64,000 bases of DNA, from contig JOAA01000004.1 of NCBI GenBank assembly GCA_000720375.1, positions 186,001-250,000 on the forward strand, given 5' to 3'. The notes beneath the pieces were generated by a model. That model saw only the letters and a program-made list of their open reading frames with translations. It was not told where the DNA came from and did not search any database. This DNA comes from Rhodococcus rhodnii. GTDB taxonomy: Bacteria; Actinomycetota; Actinomycetes; Mycobacteriales; Pseudonocardiaceae. Position numbers and translations under genes: made by a program. This document shows positions 1 to 8,417 of the stretch, one piece after another (position 1 is the stretch's first letter; each line of letters opens with the position of its first letter).

Positions 1-1
1 G

Positions 2-115
2 GAACGCGCGCTGGCCGACGGCACGCCGACGCCCCGGTCCAGCTGGCGGGACACGGCTGACGGGCTGATCGACGCACTGGTCGGGCTCTGGCTCGCACCG
101 GTCAGCACCGGCTGA
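2..115 (+). CDS. C-terminal end of a TetR-like regulator (partial)
   Basis: The window opens inside a reading frame that stops at TGA 113-115. The 37 visible residues end in an amphipathic stretch (LIDALVGLWLAPV) like the last helix of many TetR-family ligand domains. No HTH is visible because the 5' part lies outside the window. The family call is therefore weak, although coding in this frame is likely. A 56-bp gap separates it from the YdcF gene. Confidence 0.4.
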   Translation, partial: ERALADGTPTPRSSWRDTADGLIDALVGLWLAPVSTG

Positions 116-171
116 CGACACGTTTTCGCCGTCCCGCCGGCGAATAGTCCGATATGGACTAGGGTGCCCGC

Positions 172-1131
172 GTGTCCTGGTTGATCGCCCTGATCCCCGC
201 CGTGATGTTCATTCGAGGATTCCGGCGTGACCGGCGCAGAGTGTCCAATGCGGTGTGGCTGGGCGCGACGCTGGTGTTCTCGGCATTGGGCAGCACGTCG
301 CCGCTCGCCGGTTGGACGTTCGCCTTGGCGCTGTTGGGCATCGGCGTGGTGCTGCCGATCGCGTTGATCTTCAATGGCCTGGAGATGCTGCAACGAGAAC
401 GCAGAACTCTGGCCAATCTGTTGTCGTTCATCGCGGGAATCGCGATCATCGTCGTCGACATCTCGTTCATCGTGGTCGCCGCGGGCGGCCTCGGCCCGAT
501 CCAGACCGTGCTCGGCATCGGCGTTCTGCTCGCCGGGTACGTCGGCTTCTTCTGCACCAGCGTGCTGCTCTACTCGATCCTGTACGGAATCTTCATGCGG
601 GGCGCGCAGTTCTCCGCGTTGATCGTGCTCGGGTCGCGCGTGATCGGCGACCGGGTTCCGAGGCTGCTGGCCAACAGGCTCGACAAGGCGGCCGCGATCC
701 ACGCCCGCCAGGAACCGAAACCGGTTCTGGTGATGTCCGGCGGCCAAGGACCGGACGAGGAGGTCGCCGAGGCAACCGCCATGCGGAACTATCTGGTCCA
801 AAAAGGACTCCCGGAGGACGTGATCCTGGTCGAGGACAAGTCGACCACGACCGAGGAGAACCTGCGCTACAGCATGGAACTGCTCAGGAACAACAACGTC
901 CAGGGCCCGGTGGCCGCGGTGACCAACAACTATCACGCGTTCCGTGCCGCCGTGACCGCGCGAAGGCTTGGCATGCCAATCGAGGCGATCGGCGCGCCCA
1001 CCGCCAACTACTTCCTGCCGAGCGCGTTCCTGCGTGAGGTCATCGCGCTGATGCGGGAGAACAAGATCGCCCACGCCATCCTCTGCGGCACGATGATCAG
1101 CTTGTATCTACTGCTCGTCTACATGGCCTGA
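172..1131 (+). CDS. YdcF/SanA-family membrane protein (DUF218)
   Basis: 319 aa from a GTG start. The N-terminal half has about five hydrophobic segments (roughly residues 1-150). The C-terminal half is a DUF218/YdcF domain, recognisable from VLVMSGGQGPDEEVAEA, a TTTEENL motif and TNNYHAFRA, all hallmarks of the SanA/ElyC/YdcF group. Homologues are linked to envelope or peptidoglycan homeostasis, and the enzymatic role is unsettled. The 3' end overlaps the convergent PPOX gene by 24 bp, so there is no room for a terminator between them. Confidence 0.85.
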   Translation: MSWLIALIPAVMFIRGFRRDRRRVSNAVWLGATLVFSALGSTSPLAGWTFALALLGIGVVLPIALIFNGLEMLQRERRTLANLLSFIAGIAIIVVDISFIVVAAGGLGPIQTVLGIGVLLAGYVGFFCTSVLLYSILYGIFMRGAQFSALIVLGSRVIGDRVPRLLANRLDKAAAIHARQEPKPVLVMSGGQGPDEEVAEATAMRNYLVQKGLPEDVILVEDKSTTTEENLRYSMELLRNNNVQGPVAAVTNNYHAFRAAVTARRLGMPIEAIGAPTANYFLPSAFLREVIALMRENKIAHAILCGTMISLYLLLVYMA

Positions 1132-1536
1132 CACGTTGCCGAGCACGCGGTCGATCGAGATCTGAAGAACGACCCGCCTCGGGTTGACGCGAGGAACACG
1201 GTAACGCTCGGCATAGCGCCTCTCGGCTTCACGGACCGACTCCGCGTCATCCAGGAGCACGGCAGCGCCTTCGATGGTGGACCAACGACGACCGTCGAGC
1301 TGACAAAGTGCTGCGGGCGAACCGGATGCGCCGGCTGCCCGGACGCGACGTGCTTTGACCGAGTCCCCTGAGGTGATGACTCGGACGATTCCCGCTGGGA
1401 TGTCCAGAGTCGCGCCTACGGGGACGACGTGTGGCGTGCCGTCCGGCCGGATCGTGGTGAAGGTGCAGAGGTGACGTTCCCGCCAGAAAGCGGCGAGGTC
1501 ACTGCGTGGGTCGATCACGGCCGGACGGTACTTCAC
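1108..1536 (-). CDS. PPOX-class F420-dependent-type oxidoreductase
   Basis: 142 aa, GTG start overlapping the TGA of the upstream atpF-like gene (GTGA), so probably translationally coupled. The split-barrel fold is indicated by an N-terminal LCTFTTIRPDGTPHVVPVG strand pair, a central cofactor-phosphate region (SGDSVKARRVRA) and a C-terminal YRVPRVNPRRVVLQI segment. These are typical of the TIGR03618-like F420-binding PPOX proteins of actinobacteria. It likely uses F420 or a flavin to reduce a small substrate, which the sequence does not reveal. Pairing with an ATP synthase b-like gene is unusual. Confidence 0.75.
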   Translation of the reverse strand: MKYRPAVIDPRSDLAAFWRERHLCTFTTIRPDGTPHVVPVGATLDIPAGIVRVITSGDSVKARRVRAAGASGSPAALCQLDGRRWSTIEGAAVLLDDAESVREAERRYAERYRVPRVNPRRVVLQISIDRVLGNVSGHVDEQ

Positions 1537-2075
1537 CCGCGTTCAGCCAGAAAACGGTCGATGGTGCCGCGGCGGCGCGCGTCCGCTTCCACATCCGCGG
1601 CGGATTCGCCGAGCACGCGGCTGGCCAGTTCGACAGCGATCCGGGAGACCTCCGGGTTGAGCTCGGCCTTGACCTGGACCCGCTGGGTCTCCAGGTCGGC
1701 ACGGGTCTCCATGATCAGCTGGTCGGCCTCGGCCTTCGCCTGCGCGCGCACCTCGGCGAGCACCTGGTTGCCCTCGGCACGGGCCTCGTCGCGGATGCGG
1801 GCGGCCTCGGCCTGTGCGGCGTGGATCTGTTCCTGGTAGTTCTCCAGCGCCTGCTGCGCCTGCGCCTGCAGGGACTCGGCTTCGTCGATCCGGCCCTCGA
1901 TCCGGTTCTGCCGCTCGGTGTAGAGCTTCTCGAACCTCGGCACGACGACCTTGGAGATGACCAGGTACAGGATGACGAACAGCACGATGCCGAGCGGGAC
2001 CTCCACGGGCAACGTGCTGGGGAAGACCGGGCTCTCCTTGCTCGGGTCCACGGCTTGGGCGGTGAAGTCGAACAT
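1533..2075 (-). CDS. orphan ATP synthase F0 subunit b-like protein
   Basis: 180 aa. One N-terminal membrane helix (about residues 27-45, VPLGIVLFVILYLVISKVV) is followed by a PRFEKLYTERQNRIEGRIDEA segment and a long Ala/Glu/Gln-rich coiled coil (about 50-150). It closes with a RIAVELASRVLGES-type end, the classic order of F0F1 subunit b. A full-length b subunit belongs in the atpBEFHAGDC operon, but no other ATPase gene is nearby. Here the partner is a PPOX gene joined by a 4-nt overlap. It could be a paralogue that replaces the normal b subunit or a stalk-like scaffold with another role. Family assignment is firm, function open. Confidence 0.8.
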   Translation of the reverse strand: MFDFTAQAVDPSKESPVFPSTLPVEVPLGIVLFVILYLVISKVVVPRFEKLYTERQNRIEGRIDEAESLQAQAQQALENYQEQIHAAQAEAARIRDEARAEGNQVLAEVRAQAKAEADQLIMETRADLETQRVQVKAELNPEVSRIAVELASRVLGESAADVEADARRRGTIDRFLAERG

Positions 2076-2249
2076 CGGCGCTCCCCCTCGTCGTCGGTGT
2101 GGTCGTCACCCTACTTGGTCGGGATTCCGGACCATTTGGCGATCATGCCTGCCTGTCTCGCAGCACGTCGGCGACCCCTTCCGCTGGGGCGGGCCATGTG
2201 TCCGACCGGCAACCGCCGCCCCAAATCCGGGAATACGCCCGCCGCAAAA

Positions 2250-2266
2250 TTGCTTAACCTAAGCAA
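2250..2266. promoter_or_regulatory. 17-bp palindrome, candidate operator of the MFS exporter gene
   Basis: Arms TTGCTTA and TAAGCAA match perfectly around a 3-nt centre. It sits in the 264-bp gap between the atpF-like and MFS genes, about 75 nt before the exporter start. This is the size and placement of a MarR- or TetR-type operator. No such regulator is adjacent, so it would have to act in trans. Nothing else is recognisable in this gap. Confidence 0.5.
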
Positions 2267-2339
2267 GTAACCAAGTTCACCCGCCTTCTGGAATTACTCC
2301 AGGTAGATGATGGTCGTCGGGGCTACTGGGAGGAAATGC

Positions 2340-3845
2340 ATGGCTGAGGTCACCCGCACAGCGGTCGGACTGCGTTCCGAGCGAGGCCCGATACTCGGGT
2401 CGATCATGCTGGCCACCGCACTCGTGGCGTTGGACAGCACGATCATCGCGACCGCTGTGCCGTCCGTTGTGGCCGATTTGGGTGGCTTCTCGCAGTTTCC
2501 GTGGCTTTTCTCGATTTATCTGCTCACCCAGGCCGTCACCGTCCCGCTGTACGGAAAATTCGCCGACTTGTTCGGCCGGAAACCGGTATTGCTCTTCGGC
2601 ATCGCGATTTTCCTGCTCGGCTCGGTGCTGTGCGGGGTCGCGTGGAGCATGCCGGTGCTGATCGCCGCGCGGGCCATCCAAGGCATCGGCGCGGGCGCGG
2701 TCCAGCCGATCAGCATGACCATGCTGGGCGACCTCTACTCCCTGGAGGAACGCGCCCGGGTGCAGGGTTACGTGACCAGCGTATGGGCCATGGCCTCACT
2801 GGTCGGACCCGCGCTGGGCGGCCTGTTCGCCGAATACCTGTCGTGGCGCTGGATCTTCTTCATCAACCTGCCGGTCGGCGCCTTCGCCGTGCTGGTGCTG
2901 ATGCGCAAGTTCACCGAGAACATCAGCAAGGCCAAGCACAAGATCGACTACCTCGGTTCGGCCCTGCTGACCATCGGCCTGTCCTTGGTCCTGCTGGGAT
3001 TGCTGGAAGGCGGCGTCGCCTGGGCATGGGACTCGGCGCCCAGTGTGCTGATCTTCGCGGCCGGAGCGGCCATACTGATCGCATTCGGTTTCGCTGAACG
3101 CAAAGCGGAAGAACCCGTGCTGCCGCTGTGGGTGTTCCGCAGCCGCACGCTCATCGGCGGCAACCTGATGGCGTTGATCGTCGGCGCGATGCTGATGGGC
3201 CTCAGCTCTTACCTGCCCACGTTCGTCGAGGGCGTGCTCGGCACCGGTGCACTGGTCGCGGGTTTCACGTTGGCGGCGATGACAATTGGCTGGCCGATCG
3301 CGGCAACCCTGTCAGGTCACGCGTACATGCGGATCGGGTTACGTAACACGGCCTTGATCGGCGCGGTGTTCGTGGTCGCCGGAGCCGTGCTGGCCTCGAT
3401 GCTCACCCCTGAAACGGCGATCTGGCAGGCCGCCGCGGCCGCGTTCGTGGTGGGCGTGGGCCTCGGTTTGGCGTCCAGTCCTTCAGTGATCGCCGTCCAA
3501 TCGTCCGTTGGTTGGGAACGTCGCGGCGTGGCCACAGGTGCCAACATGTTCGCCCGTTCCCTGGGCAGCGCGGTCGGCGTGGCTGTGTTCGGCGCGATCG
3601 CCAACGCCACCCTCGCCAACCGCTTCGCCACCCCTCCGGCCGACGTTGCCGGGCACCTGCCGGACAGCCTGGACGCCACCAGCCTTGTCCTTGGCTCACA
3701 CGACGAATCTCCGGTCGCCACGTTCGTGCGCGGCGCGCTGTACGACGCGACTCACAACGTTTTCGCCGGATTGATCGTCGTCGCCGCGCTCAGTGTCATC
3801 GCTTTGCTGTTGATGCCTAGCCGTACAGCTGCGGAACAGTCTTGA
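2340..3845 (+). CDS. DHA2/EmrB-type MFS drug exporter
   Basis: 501 aa from the ATG at 2340, chosen over an upstream in-frame ATG (2307) because a GGGAGG ribosome site lies 6 nt before it. About 14 hydrophobic helices. Motif C-like ALDSTIIATAVPSVVADLGG is in the first helix and motif A-like GKFADLFGRKPVLLFG after the second. KIDYLGSALL is the usual DHA2 central linker. Proton-driven export of drugs or natural products is the known role. Substrate unknown. It overlaps the convergent esterase gene by 29 bp, and the palindrome at 2250-2266 suggests repression in the absence of ligand. Confidence 0.85.
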   Translation: MAEVTRTAVGLRSERGPILGSIMLATALVALDSTIIATAVPSVVADLGGFSQFPWLFSIYLLTQAVTVPLYGKFADLFGRKPVLLFGIAIFLLGSVLCGVAWSMPVLIAARAIQGIGAGAVQPISMTMLGDLYSLEERARVQGYVTSVWAMASLVGPALGGLFAEYLSWRWIFFINLPVGAFAVLVLMRKFTENISKAKHKIDYLGSALLTIGLSLVLLGLLEGGVAWAWDSAPSVLIFAAGAAILIAFGFAERKAEEPVLPLWVFRSRTLIGGNLMALIVGAMLMGLSSYLPTFVEGVLGTGALVAGFTLAAMTIGWPIAATLSGHAYMRIGLRNTALIGAVFVVAGAVLASMLTPETAIWQAAAAAFVVGVGLGLASSPSVIAVQSSVGWERRGVATGANMFARSLGSAVGVAVFGAIANATLANRFATPPADVAGHLPDSLDATSLVLGSHDESPVATFVRGALYDATHNVFAGLIVVAALSVIALLLMPSRTAAEQS

Positions 3846-4983
3846 GGAAAACGATCCCGTCGGTGTACTGGACATGGACGGGATCCAGTGGGGCGTAAGC
3901 AAAGTTGTCCGTCGTGCGGGGCTTGAGGCCGGTGACGTCGATGTCCGCCGAGTTCAGCAGGTAGTCGCCCGGCAACAGGTCCAGAACGCCTTCCAGGGTG
4001 CCCGGCTCCGGTGCGCCGACGTTGGGATTCGGTGCGGTGCCGAGCGCCGATGCGATGAACGCGTACTGCTCGCCGAGTTCGGCGCTGACGATCGCACCCG
4101 CACCCCACCACTCCTGGTGCGCACCGGCGAAGTTCATGGAGGCCATCGGCCGCTGCAGATGTCCGTTGTGGGCGAAGACAAAGGTCTTGCCGTATTCGGC
4201 GATGGCCTTGAGGTTCTCGGCCATCAACCCGTCCCGGATCCCCAGCAGGTGTGAGATCCGGTCAGGCGAGCCGACGGCCATTCCTTCGTGGTAGCGCAAC
4301 AATGCGGTGGCAGTCCGGCCGTACAACCGGGCACGCCACCAGTTGTCACGGGACGCCGCGATCAGGCTGGGGGTTTGCGCCGTGAGCAGGCCGCGCAAGT
4401 CGTCGACGATCAGCCGGAGCTGTTTCACCTCTGCTGATGAGCCGACCGACTTCGTCGGATCCATGATGACCTCGGGGTTGGTCCAGCGCTCGTCCTCGGC
4501 GATCAGAGAGTCCACTGTGTACGGAGAGCCGAGGCGGGAGTTCAGCTCGGTGATCGCCTGCCTCGGGCTCTGGGCGTACGCGACCTCGAACGGACCGTCG
4601 AACCCGAAGAACCTGACCGGTTCGGCGTGGTTCTCGTTGTACTCGCGCATCCACTTCACCAGTGCACGGGACGATTCGAAGTCGCCGAAGCCGTGGCTGA
4701 AGCCGTCACGCATCACGTCGTCGAACGACCCGACGCCGTCAACGACATACGAGTTCACCACCAGACCGGCCAGGCAGTCGCTCTCGACCGCGATCGCCCG
4801 ATAGCCATGGTGTTCCACGAGATGCTGGAAGATCTGGTTGCGCAGCACCGGAAAGGGCTCCACGTGGTGCGTGGGCTCGCCCAACCCCAGGATCAGCGGA
4901 CTGCCGGGCAGCGAGCCCAGGAAAGCGTCGACCGCAGGCCCCACGTTCTCATCCAGTGCCACTCCGATTTCCTGAACAATCAT
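3817..4983 (-). CDS. erythromycin esterase family protein
   Basis: 388 aa. Family signatures are LGLGEPTHHVEPF near the N-terminus (equivalent of the GEATHGT-type histidine motif), RAIAVESDCLAGL, and VFAHNGHLQRP in the middle (the conserved AHNxH). Characterised members (EreA/EreB) hydrolyse the lactone of 14-membered macrolides. Most chromosomal homologues, including actinobacterial ones, have unproven substrates. It is divergent from the MerR-like regulator with an 80-bp gap holding an inverted repeat, so that regulator probably controls it. Confidence 0.8.
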   Translation of the reverse strand: MIVQEIGVALDENVGPAVDAFLGSLPGSPLILGLGEPTHHVEPFPVLRNQIFQHLVEHHGYRAIAVESDCLAGLVVNSYVVDGVGSFDDVMRDGFSHGFGDFESSRALVKWMREYNENHAEPVRFFGFDGPFEVAYAQSPRQAITELNSRLGSPYTVDSLIAEDERWTNPEVIMDPTKSVGSSAEVKQLRLIVDDLRGLLTAQTPSLIAASRDNWWRARLYGRTATALLRYHEGMAVGSPDRISHLLGIRDGLMAENLKAIAEYGKTFVFAHNGHLQRPMASMNFAGAHQEWWGAGAIVSAELGEQYAFIASALGTAPNPNVGAPEPGTLEGVLDLLPGDYLLNSADIDVTGLKPRTTDNFAYAPLDPVHVQYTDGIVFLKTVPQLYG

Positions 4984-4987
4984 GGCT

Positions 4988-5017
4988 TTTACCGTATCGT
5001 TGAACCAACCATGTAAA
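4988..5017. promoter_or_regulatory. inverted repeat in the esterase/MerR divergent promoter
   Basis: TTTAC and GTAAA arms lie 20 bp apart, and a GTTG-N3-CAAC palindrome (4999-5009) lies between them. MerR-family promoters place the operator between -35 and -10 boxes with 19-20 bp spacing. The symmetry here fits such a shared site, although the exact promoter boxes cannot be fixed by eye. Confidence 0.4.
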
Positions 5018-5063
5018 CTTCATCCAGGATCGAGCCGGAAAGCCGAGGAAAAGTTTCAACACC

Positions 5064-5753
5064 ATGAGCAGGCCCATTGATCTGGCCAGGCAGCACGGGC
5101 TGTCCACGCAGGCGATCCGCAACTACGAAGAGGCCGGCATCCTGCCTCCGTCAGAACGCACGCCCAGCGGCTATCGCACGTACACGGATCTGCACGCGAG
5201 AGCGCTGAGCACCTTCCTGGCCTTGATTCCGGCGCACGGCCACCAGACCGCGACCCTGATCATGCAGGCCGTGAACAACGGCACGGTTGACAACGCCCTC
5301 GCGATCATCGACGACAGCCACGACCTGCTCCGCAAGGATCGGCAAACCCTTGCCGCGGTGGAGAACGCGCTCAGAGATCTGACTCCGCCACCGGAGTCCA
5401 AAGTGGCCTCGGTCGGCGCGCTCGCCCATCAGCTCAAGGTCCGCCCCGCGACACTGCGCAAGTGGGAACGCGCGGGCGTGCTCGTGCCACGGCGTGATCC
5501 CAAGACCAAGTACCGGGTGTACACGGCCGCTGACGTGCGGGATGCCCAACTGGCGCACCAACTTCGCCGCGGCGGCTACCTGCTGAACCAGATCGCCGAC
5601 GTGCTCGACCAGGTCCGGTCCGCCGGCGGCGTCGAGCCGCTCCAGGCCACGCTGGACGACTGGCATGGCCGGCTCACGTCACGGGGCCGCGCCATGCTGG
5701 CCGCGGCCGCCGAGCTCCACGGCTACCTCGATCATCGCAGGAAGTCCCGGTGA
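5064..5753 (+). CDS. double-HTH MerR-family regulator (TioE-like)
   Basis: 229 aa with two MerR-type winged helices in one chain. The first is at about residues 1-70 (IDLARQHGLSTQAIRNYEEAG, GYRTYTD). The second is at about 115-190 (VGALAHQLKVRPATLRKWERAG, KYRVYTAADVRDAQ). Normal MerR proteins have one HTH and dimerise. This tandem form matches the TioE-like actinobacterial group. No effector cysteines are evident. It is divergent from the erythromycin-esterase gene and likely senses the compound that enzyme handles. A strong stem-loop follows the gene. Confidence 0.85.
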   Translation: MSRPIDLARQHGLSTQAIRNYEEAGILPPSERTPSGYRTYTDLHARALSTFLALIPAHGHQTATLIMQAVNNGTVDNALAIIDDSHDLLRKDRQTLAAVENALRDLTPPPESKVASVGALAHQLKVRPATLRKWERAGVLVPRRDPKTKYRVYTAADVRDAQLAHQLRRGGYLLNQIADVLDQVRSAGGVEPLQATLDDWHGRLTSRGRAMLAAAAELHGYLDHRRKSR

Positions 5754-5776
5754 CCGGCGATCACGCCACCCCGACC

Positions 5777-5823
5777 GAGGGCGAAGGCATCGTCGGCGGG
5801 TGGCGCACCTCGCCTTCGCCCTC
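5777..5823. terminator. bidirectional stem-loop terminator
   Basis: GAGGGCGAAGGC at 5777-5788 pairs perfectly with GCCTTCGCCCTC at 5812-5823 (12 bp, 23-nt loop). It lies between the convergent ends of the MerR gene (5753) and the gene ending at 5857, as expected for a shared terminator without a U-tract. Confidence 0.65.
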
Positions 5824-5856
5824 AGGCCCGCGATCCGGTCGATCACACTGGTCAGC

Positions 5857-6876
5857 CTAGTCAGGCTGCTTGACGTGGATGTCCAGGACAGTTCGCACAG
5901 CCACGAGTTCGTCGTCCGCGTAGTCGGCGTAGGCCGGGTAGAACCCGTCGCCCCAGCTGGTCATCGCGAACACGATCCGCGCGCCGCCGACCTCGATCTC
6001 GCCGGAGTCCGTCTCGGCGGCCCGGACGTCCCGCATCACCTGCCAGTGATGCGAATGCGGCCGGAAGTCCAGCGCCATCCGCTTGCCGTTGGCCTCCTGC
6101 CACGACTCGACGGTCTCGTAGCGCTCAATCGCCTCTTCCAGCCCGAGGTTCTCCCAGCCGTGAACGCCCTCCGGCAGGTTGCCGGCTGCGTGCACCTCCG
6201 CCGCTTCGTCAGCGTCACGACCCCAGAACGCCACATCGGCCTTGCCGTCGACCGGCTTCAGGTGGCGCCACGCGCTCAACGCATCCGCGTCCGCGAACGA
6301 CAGCCGCGCCCAGTCCACGCCGACGCGACCGAGCAACTCGCTGCGCGTCACGGGTTTGTCGCTGATTCGCACGGAGATGTCCTGCAACCGCACACCGTGC
6401 TCGCCGTAGTCGCGCTGCGTCCCTTCGACCGGTAGGACACGGTCTGTGGGCAAGCCGCCGACGGCCACCACAGGAACACCGAACATGATGAACTCGCCGT
6501 CACCTCTGGTCACGCAGCGTCGCACGCGTTCCCGATGCGGCACACGCTCCGCGAGAGCCTCGGCCCGGGCCTGAAACCCCTGCTCATGGCAGAACACCGA
6601 GAAGTCCCGCGGCATCTCGTGCACGTGCGACATCGGGATGTCGTACAGCGAAGTCCCTGACTGCCGGTCGTACGCCCGAGCCGCCGCTTCCGCGTCCGGT
6701 CCGACGATCTCGAAGTCGACCGCGCCGGAGATCTCCCTGATCAGCTGGGGATCGTCGATGTTGAGCAGCACCGGGTCGATGTCGGCAGGCGAGCGCTCGC
6801 CCGACCACGCCCCCAGGTAACCCCCGTCAGCGACGACCAGCTGGCCGGACGGACATGTGATCTGCCCCAATCGCAT
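5857..6876 (-). CDS. protein of unknown function, DUF4241-like C-terminus
   Basis: 339 aa, ATG start, no signal peptide or membrane segment. The C-terminal part (about residues 295-330: IVFAMTSWGDGFYPAYADYADDELVAV) resembles the end of DUF4241-type proteins. The N-terminal part also opens with a substrate-independent cleft-like stretch (CPSGQLVVADGGYLG) that can occur in that family. The middle contains a region rich in Asp, Glu and His that I cannot assign. Coding is supported by length and codon bias. The function is unknown, and DUF4241 membership is a guess from the C-terminal motif. Confidence 0.6.
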   Translation of the reverse strand: MRLGQITCPSGQLVVADGGYLGAWSGERSPADIDPVLLNIDDPQLIREISGAVDFEIVGPDAEAAARAYDRQSGTSLYDIPMSHVHEMPRDFSVFCHEQGFQARAEALAERVPHRERVRRCVTRGDGEFIMFGVPVVAVGGLPTDRVLPVEGTQRDYGEHGVRLQDISVRISDKPVTRSELLGRVGVDWARLSFADADALSAWRHLKPVDGKADVAFWGRDADEAAEVHAAGNLPEGVHGWENLGLEEAIERYETVESWQEANGKRMALDFRPHSHHWQVMRDVRAAETDSGEIEVGGARIVFAMTSWGDGFYPAYADYADDELVAVRTVLDIHVKQPD

Positions 6877-6914
6877 CGCCGCATCCTATTGGGTGACACC
6901 CGATGGGTCTGCGG

Positions 6915-6983
6915 TCACTCTTCGATCGCGTACGCCTCGATCTCGACCTTCATCCGCGGGTCGACCAGTTCTGCCTGGCCATG
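6915..6983 (-). pseudogene. relic: last ~22 codons of a RidA/YjgF-family gene
   Basis: Directly after the MFS stop codon (TGA, 6986-6984), the same frame continues for 22 codons to a second TGA at 6917-6915. It reads AELVDPRMKVEIEAYAIEE, the classic end of RidA/YjgF enamine/imine deaminases. No start codon or remaining RidA sequence is present. It is best read as a gene tail left by a deletion or insertion that brought the MFS gene here. Confidence 0.6.
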
Positions 6984-8360
6984 TCATTTCCCCTTGAGTA
7001 GCCGGAACACGAGCACCGACAGCACGGCGGTGATCATCGCGCACAGTAGTGCCACCACGTTGAGACCCGAAATGAATTCCGCGGGTGCGCTGTCCAGCAG
7101 CGGCTCCCCGTTCGTGGCCACAGCCGTGCCGACGACACCGAGCACACCGACGCCGAACGCGATACCGAACTCCATCGCGGTCTCCGACATCGCGGCCGCC
7201 GACCCGGCTTTCTCGACAGGCGCGGTCCCGATCACCAGGTCGGTGCCCAACGCCATGACCGGCCCGGTTCCCAGGTACAGCAAGGAAAATCCGAGCACGA
7301 CCATGGCAAGTCCATTGGCCGCGGCCAACACCGCGTACCCGATCGCGGCCACCGCCAACGCGGCACCGACGATCTTGGCGGGCGACAGCCGTTCTGCGAG
7401 CTTCGGCGTGGCCAACGAGCTGATCACGAGCGCCACCGCGGAAGGCATCAGCCAAAGGCCCGCGACCAATGGCGTGAAGTCCTGCACCAGCTGCATGTAC
7501 TGGGTGACGAACAGGTAGATGCCACCGATGGTGGTCATCGTGAAGACCTGGACCATCAACGCGACGCTGAACGACCGGCTGCCGAACATCCGCAGATCCA
7601 GCAACGGATCGGCGAGTTTGCGTTGCCGCCGCACGAACAACACCCCGAACACCAGGCCGACCACGATCGTGAAGCTGCCGTGCTGCTTGATGCCGTAGAT
7701 CACCGGCAACACCGCGGCCAACGACAGGAACACGCTGGTCAGGTCCAGCTTCCCGGCCTCGGTGTCCCGGAACTCGGGCAGCAGGAAGGGCCCGGTCAGC
7801 AGGAGCACCGCCATGAACGGCACTGCCAGCAGGAACACCGACCCCCACCAGAACCACTCCAGCAGCAGGCCGCCGACGATCGGGCCGAGCGCGATCCCGG
7901 CCGAGAAACACGTGGCCCACAGGCCGATCGCGAACGCACGCTGCCCCGGCGGGAACATCGTGCTGATCAGGGCCAACGTCGACGGACCGAGCGTGGCGCC
8001 GGCAACGCCCAGCAGTCCCCTCGCGAGGATCAGCAGCAGCGGGTCCGGCGCGAACGCGGCGAGTGTTGATGCGGCGGCGAACGCGGCGGCGCCGATCATC
8101 AGCAGCTTCCGCCTGCCGATCCGGTCCCCCAGCGTGCCCATGGTGACCAGGAACCCGGCGACCATGAAGCCGTAGCTGTCCACGATCCAGAGCAGTTCGG
8201 TGTCGGTCGGCCGCAGGTCGGCGCCCAGATGCGGCACCGCGAGGTACAGCACGGTCGCGTCCATCGCGAGCAACAGCGTCGGCAACGCCAGCACCGCGAG
8301 GCCGATCCATTCCCGGGCGCCCGCCGAAGATGCAGTTGTTGTTGTTGCTGTGTCTTTCAC
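6984..8360 (-). CDS. SmvA/QacA-type MFS exporter
   Basis: 458 aa, GTG start. DHA2-type with 14 predicted helices. LALPTLLLAMDATVLYLAVP holds the helix-1 aspartate motif typical of QacA/SmvA exporters of cationic compounds. It also has LWIVDSYGFMVAGFLVTMGTLGDRIGRRKLL (motif A after helix 2) and LGPIVGGLLLEWF (motif C). It is divergent from the AfsR-type regulator at 8418 with a 57-bp gap carrying an 11-bp direct repeat, so regulator and pump probably form one unit. A RidA relic lies right after its stop. Confidence 0.85.
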   Translation of the reverse strand: MKDTATTTTASSAGAREWIGLAVLALPTLLLAMDATVLYLAVPHLGADLRPTDTELLWIVDSYGFMVAGFLVTMGTLGDRIGRRKLLMIGAAAFAAASTLAAFAPDPLLLILARGLLGVAGATLGPSTLALISTMFPPGQRAFAIGLWATCFSAGIALGPIVGGLLLEWFWWGSVFLLAVPFMAVLLLTGPFLLPEFRDTEAGKLDLTSVFLSLAAVLPVIYGIKQHGSFTIVVGLVFGVLFVRRQRKLADPLLDLRMFGSRSFSVALMVQVFTMTTIGGIYLFVTQYMQLVQDFTPLVAGLWLMPSAVALVISSLATPKLAERLSPAKIVGAALAVAAIGYAVLAAANGLAMVVLGFSLLYLGTGPVMALGTDLVIGTAPVEKAGSAAAMSETAMEFGIAFGVGVLGVVGTAVATNGEPLLDSAPAEFISGLNVVALLCAMITAVLSVLVFRLLKGK

Positions 8361-8385
8361 GGGCGCAAGCGTGTGCGTAGCGGCC

Positions 8386-8410
8386 TACCAAGGACTTACC
8401 AAACTATTCT
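8386..8410. promoter_or_regulatory. 11-bp direct repeat and leaderless promoter of the first AfsR-type gene
   Basis: TACCAA occurs at 8386-8391 and again at 8397-8402, exactly 11 bp apart. SARP/AfsR proteins bind direct heptamers on one DNA face with this period. TATTCT at 8405-8410 is a good -10 box 7 nt before the ATG at 8418, implying transcription starts at or near the start codon. There is no ribosome site. Confidence 0.5.
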
Positions 8411-8417
8411 CGGAATC

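Noticed and set aside
8229..8417. Longer N-terminus of the first AfsR-type protein
   Set aside because: The extension is Arg/Gln/His-rich sequence antisense to the MFS gene; the family always starts at MRFGVLGP, and the -10 box lies inside the extension.
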